Source: Bacteroidota bacterium
GTDB lineage: Bacteria > Bacteroidota > Bacteroidia > Palsa-965
DNA: 64,000 nt
Assembly (NCBI GenBank): GCA_013298545.1
Contig: JAAFIA010000005.1
Span: forward strand, 39,402-103,401
Direction: 5' to 3'
The notes under the pieces were generated by a model. The model was not told the origin of the DNA. It searched no databases and worked only from the letters and a program-made list of their open reading frames with translations. Below are positions 1-8,260 of this stretch, piece by piece (positions within the stretch are counted from its first letter, which is position 1; each line of letters starts with the position of its first letter). A program made the position numbers and the translations under genes.

Positions 1-1
1 A

Positions 2-940
2 GTGAAAATTACGCCACACCGATTATCCGACCTCGCTAACTTACTCGATGCTTCCTATAAAGGAAACGACGATCACCTCATTACTGGACTTAACGAAGTA
101 CATCTTGTTGAAGCAGGCGATTTGATGTTTGTCGATCATCCGAAGTACTACGAGAAAGCGCTTCAAAGCGCCGCGACAACCATTCTCATCAATAAAGAAG
201 TTGACTGTCCAACGGGCAAAGCCTTAATTTTTTCAGACGATCCGTTTCGAGATTACAACAAATTGGTACGGCATTTTCACCCGATTTCGCATTCACTTCA
301 ACTCATTAGTTCAACTGCTCGTGTTGGAGAAGGATCGTTTTTGTATCCCAATGTTTATTTGGGCAATCATGTTACTGTCGGAAAAAATTGTGTGTTGATG
401 CCTGGCGTTGTTGTGCACGATCATTGCGTGATTGGCGATAACGTAACCATTCATGCCAATGCTGTAATCGGAAGCGATGCGTTTTATTACAAACGCCGCA
501 ACGACAAACACGATAAGATGATTTCGTGTGGACGTGTGGTCATTCAAGATGATGTCGAAATAGGAAGTTGTACCTCCATTGATCGTGGTGTTTCAGGCGA
601 TACGCTCATTGGTCGCGGAACAAAAATTGACAATCAGGTTCATATTGGTCACGATGTTAGCATTGGTTCGATGTGTATTCTTGCGGCTGGCGTTGGTGTT
701 GCTGGCGCTGTAAAAATTGGGAATGCCGTAACCCTTTGGGGGCAAGTTGGTGTTGCTAGTGCCGTAGAGATTGGCGATGGTGCTATTGTGCAAGGCCAGT
801 CTGGTGTAACCAAATCCATTGAAGGCGGAAAAGTTTATTTTGGAACACCAATCGAGGATGCGCGTATTCGTATGCGCGAATTGGCGGCCTTGCGTTTGTT
901 GCCCGATTTTATCGATGCCGCTCGTACGTCTTCAAAATAA
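2..940 (+). CDS. lpxD: LpxD-like UDP-3-O-acylglucosamine N-acyltransferase (Bacteroidota second paralogue)
   Basis: Predicted to transfer a 3-hydroxyacyl chain from acyl-ACP to the 2-amino group of UDP-3-O-acylglucosamine in lipid A synthesis, in the cytoplasm. The 312-residue protein has an N-terminal alpha/beta domain (about 1-100) and a left-handed beta-helix built of hexapeptide repeats (about 105-270). His217 in the IGHDV segment matches the position of the catalytic His of LpxD. The N-terminal NEVHLVEAGD and DHPKYY segments are typical of the second, shorter LpxD paralogue that Bacteroidota carry besides the one next to lpxC/fabZ. The start is GTG at base 2, so an upstream start outside the window cannot be ruled out, though the length fits this subfamily. 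Acyl specificity cannot be told. Confidence 0.88.
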   Translation: MKITPHRLSDLANLLDASYKGNDDHLITGLNEVHLVEAGDLMFVDHPKYYEKALQSAATTILINKEVDCPTGKALIFSDDPFRDYNKLVRHFHPISHSLQLISSTARVGEGSFLYPNVYLGNHVTVGKNCVLMPGVVVHDHCVIGDNVTIHANAVIGSDAFYYKRRNDKHDKMISCGRVVIQDDVEIGSCTSIDRGVSGDTLIGRGTKIDNQVHIGHDVSIGSMCILAAGVGVAGAVKIGNAVTLWGQVGVASAVEIGDGAIVQGQSGVTKSIEGGKVYFGTPIEDARIRMRELAALRLLPDFIDAARTSSK

Positions 941-1032
941 GTAGCAATATTCCAGTCGTAGTTGAATTCGACCATTTATCGGAAGGTTTATACAATTTAT
1001 CTAAAAGGCGTTTTTTTAACACCCGTTCGCAC

Positions 1033-1040
1033 TACTTTAG
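1033..1040 (+). promoter_or_regulatory. Bacteroidota -7 box upstream of the SpoIIE-type phosphatase
   Basis: TACTTTAG differs by one base from the TAnnTTTG consensus and lies 4 bases before the ATG at 1045. A T-rich tract stands upstream. If used, the transcript would have almost no 5' leader. Confidence 0.3.
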
Positions 1041-1044
1041 CAGT

Positions 1045-2286
1045 ATGGTACAAACCAAAAGTTCGTCAGAATCGCCCCGTATTCAACGACCGAAAATCAA
1101 AGAGTTTAAACTTAATGCCTTGCTAGAGGTTACCAAAGCCATCAATAGCAATGTGCCAACGAGTGAACTGCTCAAGATTTTCGAAGAAATTGTGCGCTAT
1201 AATTTGGGCATTGGCAAATTGGTCTTGTATAGCAATGCTGAAGATGGATGGCGCTGTTTGTTGCAGTATGGTGTCGATGAATCATTCACACACATTGATG
1301 TTGATCGTGAATTTGCTGGAATCAATGGCATTCGCACCATCGACTTTTCGCACCGCTCGCTAGATAAATCATTTGAAATTATCATTCCGGTTTTTCATAA
1401 AGAAAGTCCGCTTGCGTATGTACTCATTGGTGATATCAACGAGCATGAAAGTGGCATGAGTGCTGCGATCAAGCATTTACCTTTTGTGCAAACGCTCACG
1501 AATCTCATTATTGTTGCGATTGAGAATAAAAAACTAGCAAAAGAAAATTTACGCCAAGCTGCCATGAATCGTGAGTTGGAGCTGGCTTGGGAAATGCAAC
1601 GCATGTTGTTTCCGGCGAGTTTGCCCAACGACGAATTTCTAGAAATGCACGCGGTGTATTTGCCACATCAGCAAGTTGGTGGCGACTATTACGATTTCAT
1701 TCGATTAAATGAATCGGAAATTGCGTTTTGTGTAGCCGATGTTTCTGGAAAAGGTGTTCCTGCTGCCTTGCTCATGTCGAATTTTCAAGCCAGTTTGCGT
1801 ATTTTATTGCAACACATTCCTTCGCTTTCCGATCTTGTACGCGAGTTGAACACGCGGGTAATGGACAATGCCAAAGGCGAGAAATTCATTACGCTCTTTT
1901 TAGCAAAATACAATACGGTTACACGCATGCTCAATTATGTCAATGCAGGACACAATCCACCCTTACTCGTTGGTGGCGAAAGTGTAAACTTGCTTACCGT
2001 TGGCTGTACCGGAATTGGGATGTTTGACGAATTGCACAAAGTCAAAGAAGGCGTTATAAACGTCGAACACGACACAACAATTTTTTGTTATACCGATGGT
2101 TTAGTGGAGCAGGAAGATGCGCGGGGAAGTGAGTTTGGATTGCAACTGTTGCAGCAACTAATTCTTGCCAATGCACACAATTCGCCAGAGGTAATCAACC
2201 AGTCAATTATTTCTTGCTTAGTTCACCACAAAGGCGAGAAAGATTATGTGGATGATATTGCCTTGTTTAGTTGCCGCTTAAAATAA
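1045..2286 (+). CDS. PP2C/SpoIIE-type serine/threonine phosphatase with N-terminal GAF-like domain
   Basis: A cytoplasmic RsbU-like phosphatase that probably dephosphorylates a regulator such as an anti-sigma-factor antagonist. The 413 residues contain a GAF-like sensor region (about 20-165), a helical linker with ELAWEMQRMLFP (about 178-190) typical of RsbU-type linkers, and a PP2C domain (about 205-413). Metal-binding Asp residues are visible in GGDYYDF (212-218), VADVSGKG (230-237) and YTDGLVEQED, with a final DDIAL motif near the C-terminus. The gene is alone on the plus strand and converges with the polysaccharide operon, its stop lying 3 bases before the end of the ligase gene. The substrate is not encoded nearby, so the pathway is unknown. 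Confidence 0.85.
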   Translation: MVQTKSSSESPRIQRPKIKEFKLNALLEVTKAINSNVPTSELLKIFEEIVRYNLGIGKLVLYSNAEDGWRCLLQYGVDESFTHIDVDREFAGINGIRTIDFSHRSLDKSFEIIIPVFHKESPLAYVLIGDINEHESGMSAAIKHLPFVQTLTNLIIVAIENKKLAKENLRQAAMNRELELAWEMQRMLFPASLPNDEFLEMHAVYLPHQQVGGDYYDFIRLNESEIAFCVADVSGKGVPAALLMSNFQASLRILLQHIPSLSDLVRELNTRVMDNAKGEKFITLFLAKYNTVTRMLNYVNAGHNPPLLVGGESVNLLTVGCTGIGMFDELHKVKEGVINVEHDTTIFCYTDGLVEQEDARGSEFGLQLLQQLILANAHNSPEVINQSIISCLVHHKGEKDYVDDIALFSCRLK

Positions 2287-2289
2287 GGG

Positions 2290-3768
2290 CTACTTCTTTT
2301 CCAACAATTTTTCTTCGTCTATTTTCTTCGCTGCAAGTTTGCGACTGATTTTTACATCGGCTGCAACAAGCATGGCCGCAAATGCCCAGAACGGAATAGA
2401 GGCTTTGTCGGTATCTAAAAAATTGTTCAGGCCACCGTGAATGAAATAGGTAATCAACCCTAAAAAAACGGCAGCTAAAATAGCGCGCTCTTCGCCTTTT
2501 GGAAGTTTGTAGTACAAACGCCAACCCGTCCAAACAATACAAATTACAATAACGATAAATGAAAGCGATCCTAAAACACCCGATTCGCAGAGCGGTCCGA
2601 TGTATTCGCTGTGCGCATTTCCTAGATCGCCCGCATTGGTACTGATGATTGTTTTTTCTGTGGAATGTTGAAAGGGTGCATATAAGAAACTATACGTCCC
2701 TGGCCCCCAACCAAAAACGGGTCGTTCTTCAAACATGCGAAAGGCCGAATTCCAACGGTTCAATCGTTCGAGGTTTGAAGCATCTGTTGAGATGTTAGAA
2801 ATGGATTCGATGTGTTCTGCTAAATCATCGGATGTATCTTGTCTGTTTTTTTCGAGTTTCATCACCAGGTCACCCCACGATGCGAAAAGAAAAATTCCGC
2901 CAACAAGGCCCATCAAGGCCAAAGTTTGAAAACGAATGCGCAGCCATAAGACAATTTGCAACATCAAGGCACCAACAAGACTAACCCAAGCGGCACGCGT
3001 AAACGAAAAGATGAGCGCAACGGTAAAAATAAAGAGGAGAATAAAGACGATGATGCGGATGTTGCTCGTATAGTTTTTATTCCACGCCAAGGCAAAAAGC
3101 GCAGGGAAAAACATAGCCAATGCCGCGCCGTAAGCGGTATGGTCATTGTAAAAAGGCGACATGACCCAATGCGCCGAATCTTCATCAAAACCAAATAACG
3201 AGTGCATGTAAATGGTATAACCAATCACAATGGTTAAAGGAAGAATGTAGAGCCACAAGAAACGTTTTACATTGCTGAAATCAGAGAACAAAGCAAATCC
3301 GAGAAAATAAAATGGCACAATAAACCAGAGCCGCGAAATCAGGTACTTGAACGAAACAAGGGGCAATTCGCTTGTTACAGAAGTAACAAACATCCAGAGT
3401 AAATTAAAGAGAATAGCAATGGTTATGGGATGGCGTAGGAATGCTTTGTCGAATTTTCCGTTGTATAAAATGCGTAAACCAACCAACAAGAGAATACCAA
3501 TAAGGATGGGTTCAACGGGCAAACTCAACCCTATGTGAATTTCGTTGTCGGCTAAGTTGATGGATAAGGGCGTGAGAAAAACACAAAAGAGCAAAAGTTT
3601 ATCGAGCGAAAAAACGGCGAGGACACCAACGAGAATTACTGCGGGTAATAAATTCAGCCAATAAAATTCGTTGAGCATGCACAGCGCATTGAGTGCGAGA
3701 AATAACGCACTGCCGCCATACACCCACCACAGGGTACGTTTATCGATTGGATTAGAGTTCGTCAGCAT
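2290..3768 (-). CDS. O-antigen ligase/polymerase family membrane protein
   Basis: A 492-residue inner-membrane protein with about 10-12 hydrophobic segments and a Wzy_C/WaaL-type periplasmic loop: RLNRWNSAFRMFEERPVFGWG followed by GNAHSEYIG, which carries the His-Ser-Glu-Tyr signature of the family. Such proteins either polymerise polysaccharide repeat units or ligate them to lipid A-core; sequence alone does not separate the two. It is the last gene of an operon that also holds two Wzz-like chain-length proteins and a flippase, which supports a role in export of an O-antigen or capsule. Its start overlaps the end of the upstream Wzz-like gene by 17 bases, suggesting translational coupling. 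Confidence 0.85.
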   Translation of the reverse strand: MLTNSNPIDKRTLWWVYGGSALFLALNALCMLNEFYWLNLLPAVILVGVLAVFSLDKLLLFCVFLTPLSINLADNEIHIGLSLPVEPILIGILLLVGLRILYNGKFDKAFLRHPITIAILFNLLWMFVTSVTSELPLVSFKYLISRLWFIVPFYFLGFALFSDFSNVKRFLWLYILPLTIVIGYTIYMHSLFGFDEDSAHWVMSPFYNDHTAYGAALAMFFPALFALAWNKNYTSNIRIIVFILLFIFTVALIFSFTRAAWVSLVGALMLQIVLWLRIRFQTLALMGLVGGIFLFASWGDLVMKLEKNRQDTSDDLAEHIESISNISTDASNLERLNRWNSAFRMFEERPVFGWGPGTYSFLYAPFQHSTEKTIISTNAGDLGNAHSEYIGPLCESGVLGSLSFIVIVICIVWTGWRLYYKLPKGEERAILAAVFLGLITYFIHGGLNNFLDTDKASIPFWAFAAMLVAADVKISRKLAAKKIDEEKLLEKK

Positions 3769-4717
3769 GAGGAATCGTATGGCGACGATCGAGCATGAAA
3801 AACAAAATCAGCGCGAGTAAAAATGCCGAAGCTGCCGAAGCAAGAACAATCAACCAACGCACGGGGTACGATTTTGAATCGGCAGGATATGGACGCGCCA
3901 TGACATTGGAATAGGTCAGTTCTTTATCCAAATCGCTTACCGCTTTGTCGTAATCTGTTTTGATTTGATTGTAAGCATCTTGGAGGCCAGAAAGTTGTTC
4001 GGTAATAAAAACAAGTTGACCGCCTTTGGTCTCGATGTTATGACGCAGCGAATCGACAAGTTTTAATTTTTCTTTCGATGCGCCATCGCTCACCAGTTTC
4101 AGATACGATTTCGTAAGTTCTTTCGATTGTGCTTTGTAATCGAGTAAGCCGTAGTTCTGACGCAAATCGGTCATGATTTTTTCGAGCGAATCAATCTGTA
4201 TTTGTTTTTGGTGCAATTGATTTTTGAAGATATTGACCACTTCAGCCGTTTTTTCGCGCTGCAGTTTACGGGCATGCAGGTTAGAAAAATGAATGAGCGA
4301 ATCAACCATATATGCCGCGCGTTTGGGGTCGGTATCGAGAATATCAATTTTTACAGATTCAAACTCGGTTTTCCGAATCATGACATTTTCTTCGTAGGTA
4401 TTGTATAGGCGAGTTTTGCCACCAGTTGCTGCTGTATCAATCTTGTAGTGTTTTGCCAGTTGAAAACGTTTGACCATCAGCGAACGAACATCGGAAGAAC
4501 GGAACAATTGCAGCAACTGTTCTGTCGGCGATTCCATTGAATAGGAAATGACGTTGACCGGATAAACAATGGCTGTTGACTTATACTTTGGCGTCATGAA
4601 CCATTCCGAAGAAAATAAAATCGCAAGAATAACGGCTATACCAACAATGATTGAGATATGCAATTTGCGTCGTGCCAAAACACGAACCATATCCAGATTT
4701 TCGAATTGAGCAATCAT
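3752..4717 (-). CDS. Wzz-like polysaccharide chain-length determinant (second copy)
   Basis: A 321-residue inner-membrane protein of the Wzz/PCP type. There is one membrane segment near residues 21-41, a long periplasmic helical and coiled-coil part (about 150-270), and a second membrane segment near 290-312 preceded by the Pro-rich KSYPVRWLIV segment. Proteins of this family set the length of polysaccharide chains made by Wzy. The neighbouring upstream gene encodes a paralogue with the same C-terminal KSYPVRWLIV motif, so a tandem duplication is likely. No tyrosine-kinase domain is fused. The start is the ATG at 4717, 15 bases after the upstream gene. Confidence 0.82.
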   Translation of the reverse strand: MIAQFENLDMVRVLARRKLHISIIVGIAVILAILFSSEWFMTPKYKSTAIVYPVNVISYSMESPTEQLLQLFRSSDVRSLMVKRFQLAKHYKIDTAATGGKTRLYNTYEENVMIRKTEFESVKIDILDTDPKRAAYMVDSLIHFSNLHARKLQREKTAEVVNIFKNQLHQKQIQIDSLEKIMTDLRQNYGLLDYKAQSKELTKSYLKLVSDGASKEKLKLVDSLRHNIETKGGQLVFITEQLSGLQDAYNQIKTDYDKAVSDLDKELTYSNVMARPYPADSKSYPVRWLIVLASAASAFLLALILFFMLDRRHTIPHADEL

Positions 4718-4732
4718 AGTTCTGGATCCTCT

Positions 4733-5767
4733 TTAAGATTGTGTAGTTCTCTCTTGATTACGCATACGGCGGATATTGTCGAATAAAATCAACAATAAAA
4801 TACCGAATATAACAGAGGTGATTGTACTCACGGCAACAATGAGCCAACGAACGGGATAAGATTTGCGTTCAGCAGCGTAAGCCTTATTTACGACAAATTT
4901 GAATGGAAGGGTTTGCCCTGCATCAATTTTAATTTCGTCGTATTTCTTTTTAATGATGTTGAGCTGTTCGCGACGGATGTATAAGTTTTCGCGGAGCGCC
5001 ATGTACGCACTGCCGTAATTGGCAATGATGTCGCGTTGCTCTTCCAGTAATTTAATAGCGCGCTGATCGCCTTTAGCAAGTGCGATGGCATATTGTTCGT
5101 TGATACGCTCAGATTGCGATTCGTAGTCAAACATGCCTTTTAAATTGAGTGCATGCAACGAATCTTCCATGCGTTCTACTTCAATTTTACGCGAAAGGTA
5201 TTCGCCCTCAACAATTTTTAACGCACGGGTAATACGCTCGTTCTGAATATCGCGCTTGGTTGAATCGAGCAAAGCCGCAATATCGTTCGCAATATCAGCC
5301 GCCATTTGCTTGTCGTGGTCCATTACATCAACCTTAACCGACATAAATTCGGTGCGTTTGAAGGAGATGTTTTCATTAAACGTTTCGTAGAGCTTGGTTT
5401 GCTTGTACGGATCTTTCGGGTCGATCTCGTAGTGCTGCATGAGCTTATACTTGTCGCAGATTTTTGAACGGATGTTGTCCGAGTTCAAGATTTGCAACAT
5501 TTGTTCTGCCTGTTCTTCTTCTCCAAACTGCAATACGTCTTGCTTGTCGGTTACATCTTCGGCCAATAACGAACGCGAGATGGCGTTGGTCGAAACCGGA
5601 AACATAATGACCGTTGAACGGTATTTTTCACGGATGAGAAGTGAAACAATTGAGGACACAACGGCTGCTGAAATGCCAATGATGATGAGCGCTTTGCGCC
5701 ACCGCCAAAAAAATTCAAACAGGCTAGTTGCGTTAAAAATGGTGTTCTGGTTGTTGGTATGCTCCAT
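4733..5767 (-). CDS. Wzz-like polysaccharide chain-length determinant (first copy)
   Basis: A 344-residue inner-membrane chain-length protein of the Wzz family: membrane segment near residues 26-48, long periplasmic helical region with coiled-coil character, and a C-terminal membrane segment after KSYPVRWLIV. I chose the ATG at 5767 (MEHTNNQN) rather than a TTG 27 bases upstream. Together with its downstream paralogue, the flippase and the ligase it forms a compact export operon. Two different Wzz-like proteins side by side may act as a hetero-oligomer or on different chain lengths; this is inference. Confidence 0.82.
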   Translation of the reverse strand: MEHTNNQNTIFNATSLFEFFWRWRKALIIIGISAAVVSSIVSLLIREKYRSTVIMFPVSTNAISRSLLAEDVTDKQDVLQFGEEEQAEQMLQILNSDNIRSKICDKYKLMQHYEIDPKDPYKQTKLYETFNENISFKRTEFMSVKVDVMDHDKQMAADIANDIAALLDSTKRDIQNERITRALKIVEGEYLSRKIEVERMEDSLHALNLKGMFDYESQSERINEQYAIALAKGDQRAIKLLEEQRDIIANYGSAYMALRENLYIRREQLNIIKKKYDEIKIDAGQTLPFKFVVNKAYAAERKSYPVRWLIVAVSTITSVIFGILLLILFDNIRRMRNQERTTQS

Positions 5768-5867
5768 GGCCGAGGTCGGATGAGAGAAGGGCAAATGTAA
5801 GAAAAGAGGCCTTTCGGCGCGCCTAAACGGAATTTCCGTTCAGTTATTGTTTGGTTATGATTAAAAA

Positions 5868-7442
5868 TTATTTGTATTTCATGACGCGTAACACACTCTT
5901 GATACTGATTAATCGGGTTGCAAATGCCCATGCCAGCGACGTTGCTGTCATGACCACGAAGCCCAAAATCCAGCCCGTCTTGCCCGGGCGCATGAGGTAA
6001 TGGTGGCTCACAAACGCAATGGCCACAACACCTATGCCGTACACAAGCAACGTGGTGATTAAACGAAAATTGACTTTAAACTTGAAATTGCGCTGAACCA
6101 ACAAGACCTGTACCACCGCCGTGAGCGATTGTGTTGCCAAACTAGCCATTGCGGTGCCTTTGGCCTCCAATTGGAAATAGCTGATACAAATCCAATTGAC
6201 TAGTACATTAAACAACATGCCACACAAAGCCATGGTGTTTAGCTGACGCAAATTTCCATTGGCCGTTAGCAATGTCCCAAAAACATACGTTGTTGAAATG
6301 GCTACAAAACAACACATCAGCATACTGAATACAAAGCTCACCGCCTCAATGTGTTCGTCGCCGTAGAGAAATGTCATCAACTCATAGCGGTAAAATACAC
6401 AACCAATGGCAATCACCAGCGCTGGCGTCATCAATAAGGTAAATGCCAGTTTAACCAATTGCTCCACCGATTCTTTATACTTCAACATGCGCGAAAACAT
6501 GGGAAGTAGCAAGACGGAGAACAAATACGCAATCATGTTTGTAGCATCGAGCAAACGGTATGCTTTGGCATAAATTCCCGCTTGTTCTGGTCCGGTATGT
6601 TCCAGTTCTGCGGCAAGGATATGGCGTTCGTTTTGTTCCGCTTCGGAATATGTTTTTTTCGGATCGCGCAATTCTTTTAGCTGTTCCATTTTAACCGATT
6701 CACCCGCAGGAATCATACGCTCCAGCATGACCGAATCAATGCGGTTATAAAAAGTCATCAATAAAACAAGAACAGCAAAAGGGAAACTTTTTTTCAGAAT
6801 CATCAGCGAAAACGGCCAATTCCAACGCAACTTCAACAATTCTGTTTTTCGAGACACCGCTAGAAACGCAATCAAGGCCGTAATGGCAAAACCCGCTGTT
6901 TGCGCATACACAAAATCCATAATGTCCATGCGTGTATCCATCACATTCGTCCACAACATGACCGATACAATGCCAATCATAATCACACGGTCGAGTACCG
7001 AAATGAGCGCATCGGTTTTAAATAAATGCAAACCCTGCAAATTGGAACGCAAGTACATGACAAGCGAAATCAAGAACTGATTGAAACCAAGAATCAATAA
7101 AAGTTTCATCAAGCGCGAATCATAGCCAATCAATAGGCCAACGATAATTGTAGCAATGATGTACAATACCGCCAGACTGAGCTTGAGGATAAATAAGGCC
7201 GAAAAATGCTTAGTGAGCAGCTGGTTGTTTTGAGCAATATTCTTGTTGTTGAAATTGGTAATACCAAAATCAAGTAAGATGTTTAACAAGAATGAAAACC
7301 CGAAAAGCGCAAAGTATTCACCATAGGCACCATTGCCCACCTCATTTTGTACCTGAGGCTCAATGACCAAAATCCAGAACGGCTTGATGAGCAGATTCAG
7401 GAAAAGGAGAATAATAAGACTAGAGACGAATTGGCGTTGCAT
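5868..7442 (-). CDS. Polysaccharide flippase (Wzx/MATE-like)
   Basis: A 524-residue integral membrane protein with about 12-14 hydrophobic segments, typical of the polysaccharide biosynthesis (PST/MurJ-like) branch of the MOP superfamily. It probably flips undecaprenyl-linked sugar units to the periplasmic face. There is a soluble charged loop in the middle (about residues 240-290, rich in Glu/Lys), which is longer than usual for Wzx. It is the first gene of the minus-strand operon that continues with two Wzz-like proteins and an O-antigen ligase/polymerase. No glycosyltransferases are present, so the sugar cannot be inferred. Confidence 0.82.
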   Translation of the reverse strand: MQRQFVSSLIILLFLNLLIKPFWILVIEPQVQNEVGNGAYGEYFALFGFSFLLNILLDFGITNFNNKNIAQNNQLLTKHFSALFILKLSLAVLYIIATIIVGLLIGYDSRLMKLLLILGFNQFLISLVMYLRSNLQGLHLFKTDALISVLDRVIMIGIVSVMLWTNVMDTRMDIMDFVYAQTAGFAITALIAFLAVSRKTELLKLRWNWPFSLMILKKSFPFAVLVLLMTFYNRIDSVMLERMIPAGESVKMEQLKELRDPKKTYSEAEQNERHILAAELEHTGPEQAGIYAKAYRLLDATNMIAYLFSVLLLPMFSRMLKYKESVEQLVKLAFTLLMTPALVIAIGCVFYRYELMTFLYGDEHIEAVSFVFSMLMCCFVAISTTYVFGTLLTANGNLRQLNTMALCGMLFNVLVNWICISYFQLEAKGTAMASLATQSLTAVVQVLLVQRNFKFKVNFRLITTLLVYGIGVVAIAFVSHHYLMRPGKTGWILGFVVMTATSLAWAFATRLISIKSVLRVMKYK

Positions 7443-7777
7443 GAATGAGGCGGCAAAAGTACGTTTTTATCGCTGTTCTGGGTTTGTTTTTCCTGAATTT
7501 GAAGCAAGCTATTTGGTTGCGAAATAATTGTTCGGGGCGTTTTTTTTGCCTGCTAATCTTGATTTTTTGGCCATGCCAAAACATGTTTTTGTTGAAATGT
7601 TTATTAATTTATTGATAATGAGATTTTTAGAATATGATATTTTTTTTGTCAATCATGTAGAACCGAAGCCTAATGTTATACTTTTGCACGAAAATTGACG
7701 TAAAATTCTGTCTGACAACAGATGTAACAAAAAGCAATGTGCTACGTTTATTGTAAAATTTAAAAAACTTTTAGACC
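7443..7777. other. AT-rich divergent intergenic region
   Basis: This 335-base stretch separates the flippase operon from the DUF2795 gene. It is AT-rich with several T runs. Apart from the -7 box at 7679 I see no gene, RNA or strong hairpin in it. It must hold the promoters for both divergent units. Confidence 0.4.
7679..7686 (+). promoter_or_regulatory. TAnnTTTG -7 box upstream of the DUF2795 gene
   Basis: TACTTTTG matches the Bacteroidota -7 consensus. It lies 91 bases before the start codon. A TTTG candidate for the -33 box lies further upstream than usual, so the assignment is tentative. Confidence 0.4.
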
Positions 7778-7999
7778 ATGTACTGGACACTTGAACTAGC
7801 TTCCTATCTGGAAGATGCCCCCTGGCCCGCTACCAAAGACGAGTTGATCGACTACGCTGTACGCTCTGGCGCACCCATGGAAGTCATGGAAAATCTTCAA
7901 GAAATTGAAGACGAAGGCGAAGCATACGAATCGATTGAAGAGATTTGGCCTGATTATCCTACCAAAGAAGATTTCTTCTTCAACGAAGACGAATACTAA
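7778..7999 (+). CDS. DUF2795-family small acidic protein
   Basis: A 73-residue soluble acidic protein (MYWTLELASYLEDAPWPAT, then LIDYAVRSGAP and LQEIEDEGE) that matches the small DUF2795 proteins widespread and highly conserved in Bacteroidota. The function is unknown; the fold is expected to be a short helical bundle. It stands alone between a divergent promoter region and a GC-rich hairpin terminator, so it is probably a single-gene unit. Its strong conservation in the phylum suggests a housekeeping role. Confidence 0.85.
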   Translation: MYWTLELASYLEDAPWPATKDELIDYAVRSGAPMEVMENLQEIEDEGEAYESIEEIWPDYPTKEDFFFNEDEY

Positions 8000-8036
8000 A
8001 CCAGTTTTCTGGAAATGCATAGCCGCATAAGCGGTA

Positions 8037-8060
8037 GGGGGGCAGCAGCCCCCTTTTTTT
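8037..8060 (+). terminator. Rho-independent terminator after the DUF2795 gene
   Basis: A G5-C5 stem with a 6-base loop is followed by a run of seven T, 37 bases after the stop codon. A second small hairpin (CCGC-ATAA-GCGG) precedes it. Confidence 0.8.
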
Positions 8061-8200
8061 GTGTATAGGCTCGCACGACAAAACGCCATCGCTAAACAGG
8101 AGAATCGGAAAGTTTGTCAGACTTTCTTTTCTCGGAACAATCCTTGATGAAATGCGTTCAGGTAAATTCGATCAGTGTCCGATATTTCGCCCGAAATGCC

Positions 8201-8208
8201 TACTTTTG
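8201..8208 (+). promoter_or_regulatory. TAnnTTTG -7 box upstream of secA
   Basis: TACTTTTG matches the -7 consensus 53 bases before the secA start. No clear -33 TTG is visible at the usual spacing. Confidence 0.45.
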
Positions 8209-8260
8209 CTATCCTTAAAAATTAACGGTTCGGCTTTGTATCCGGCCTCAAAAAAAGATC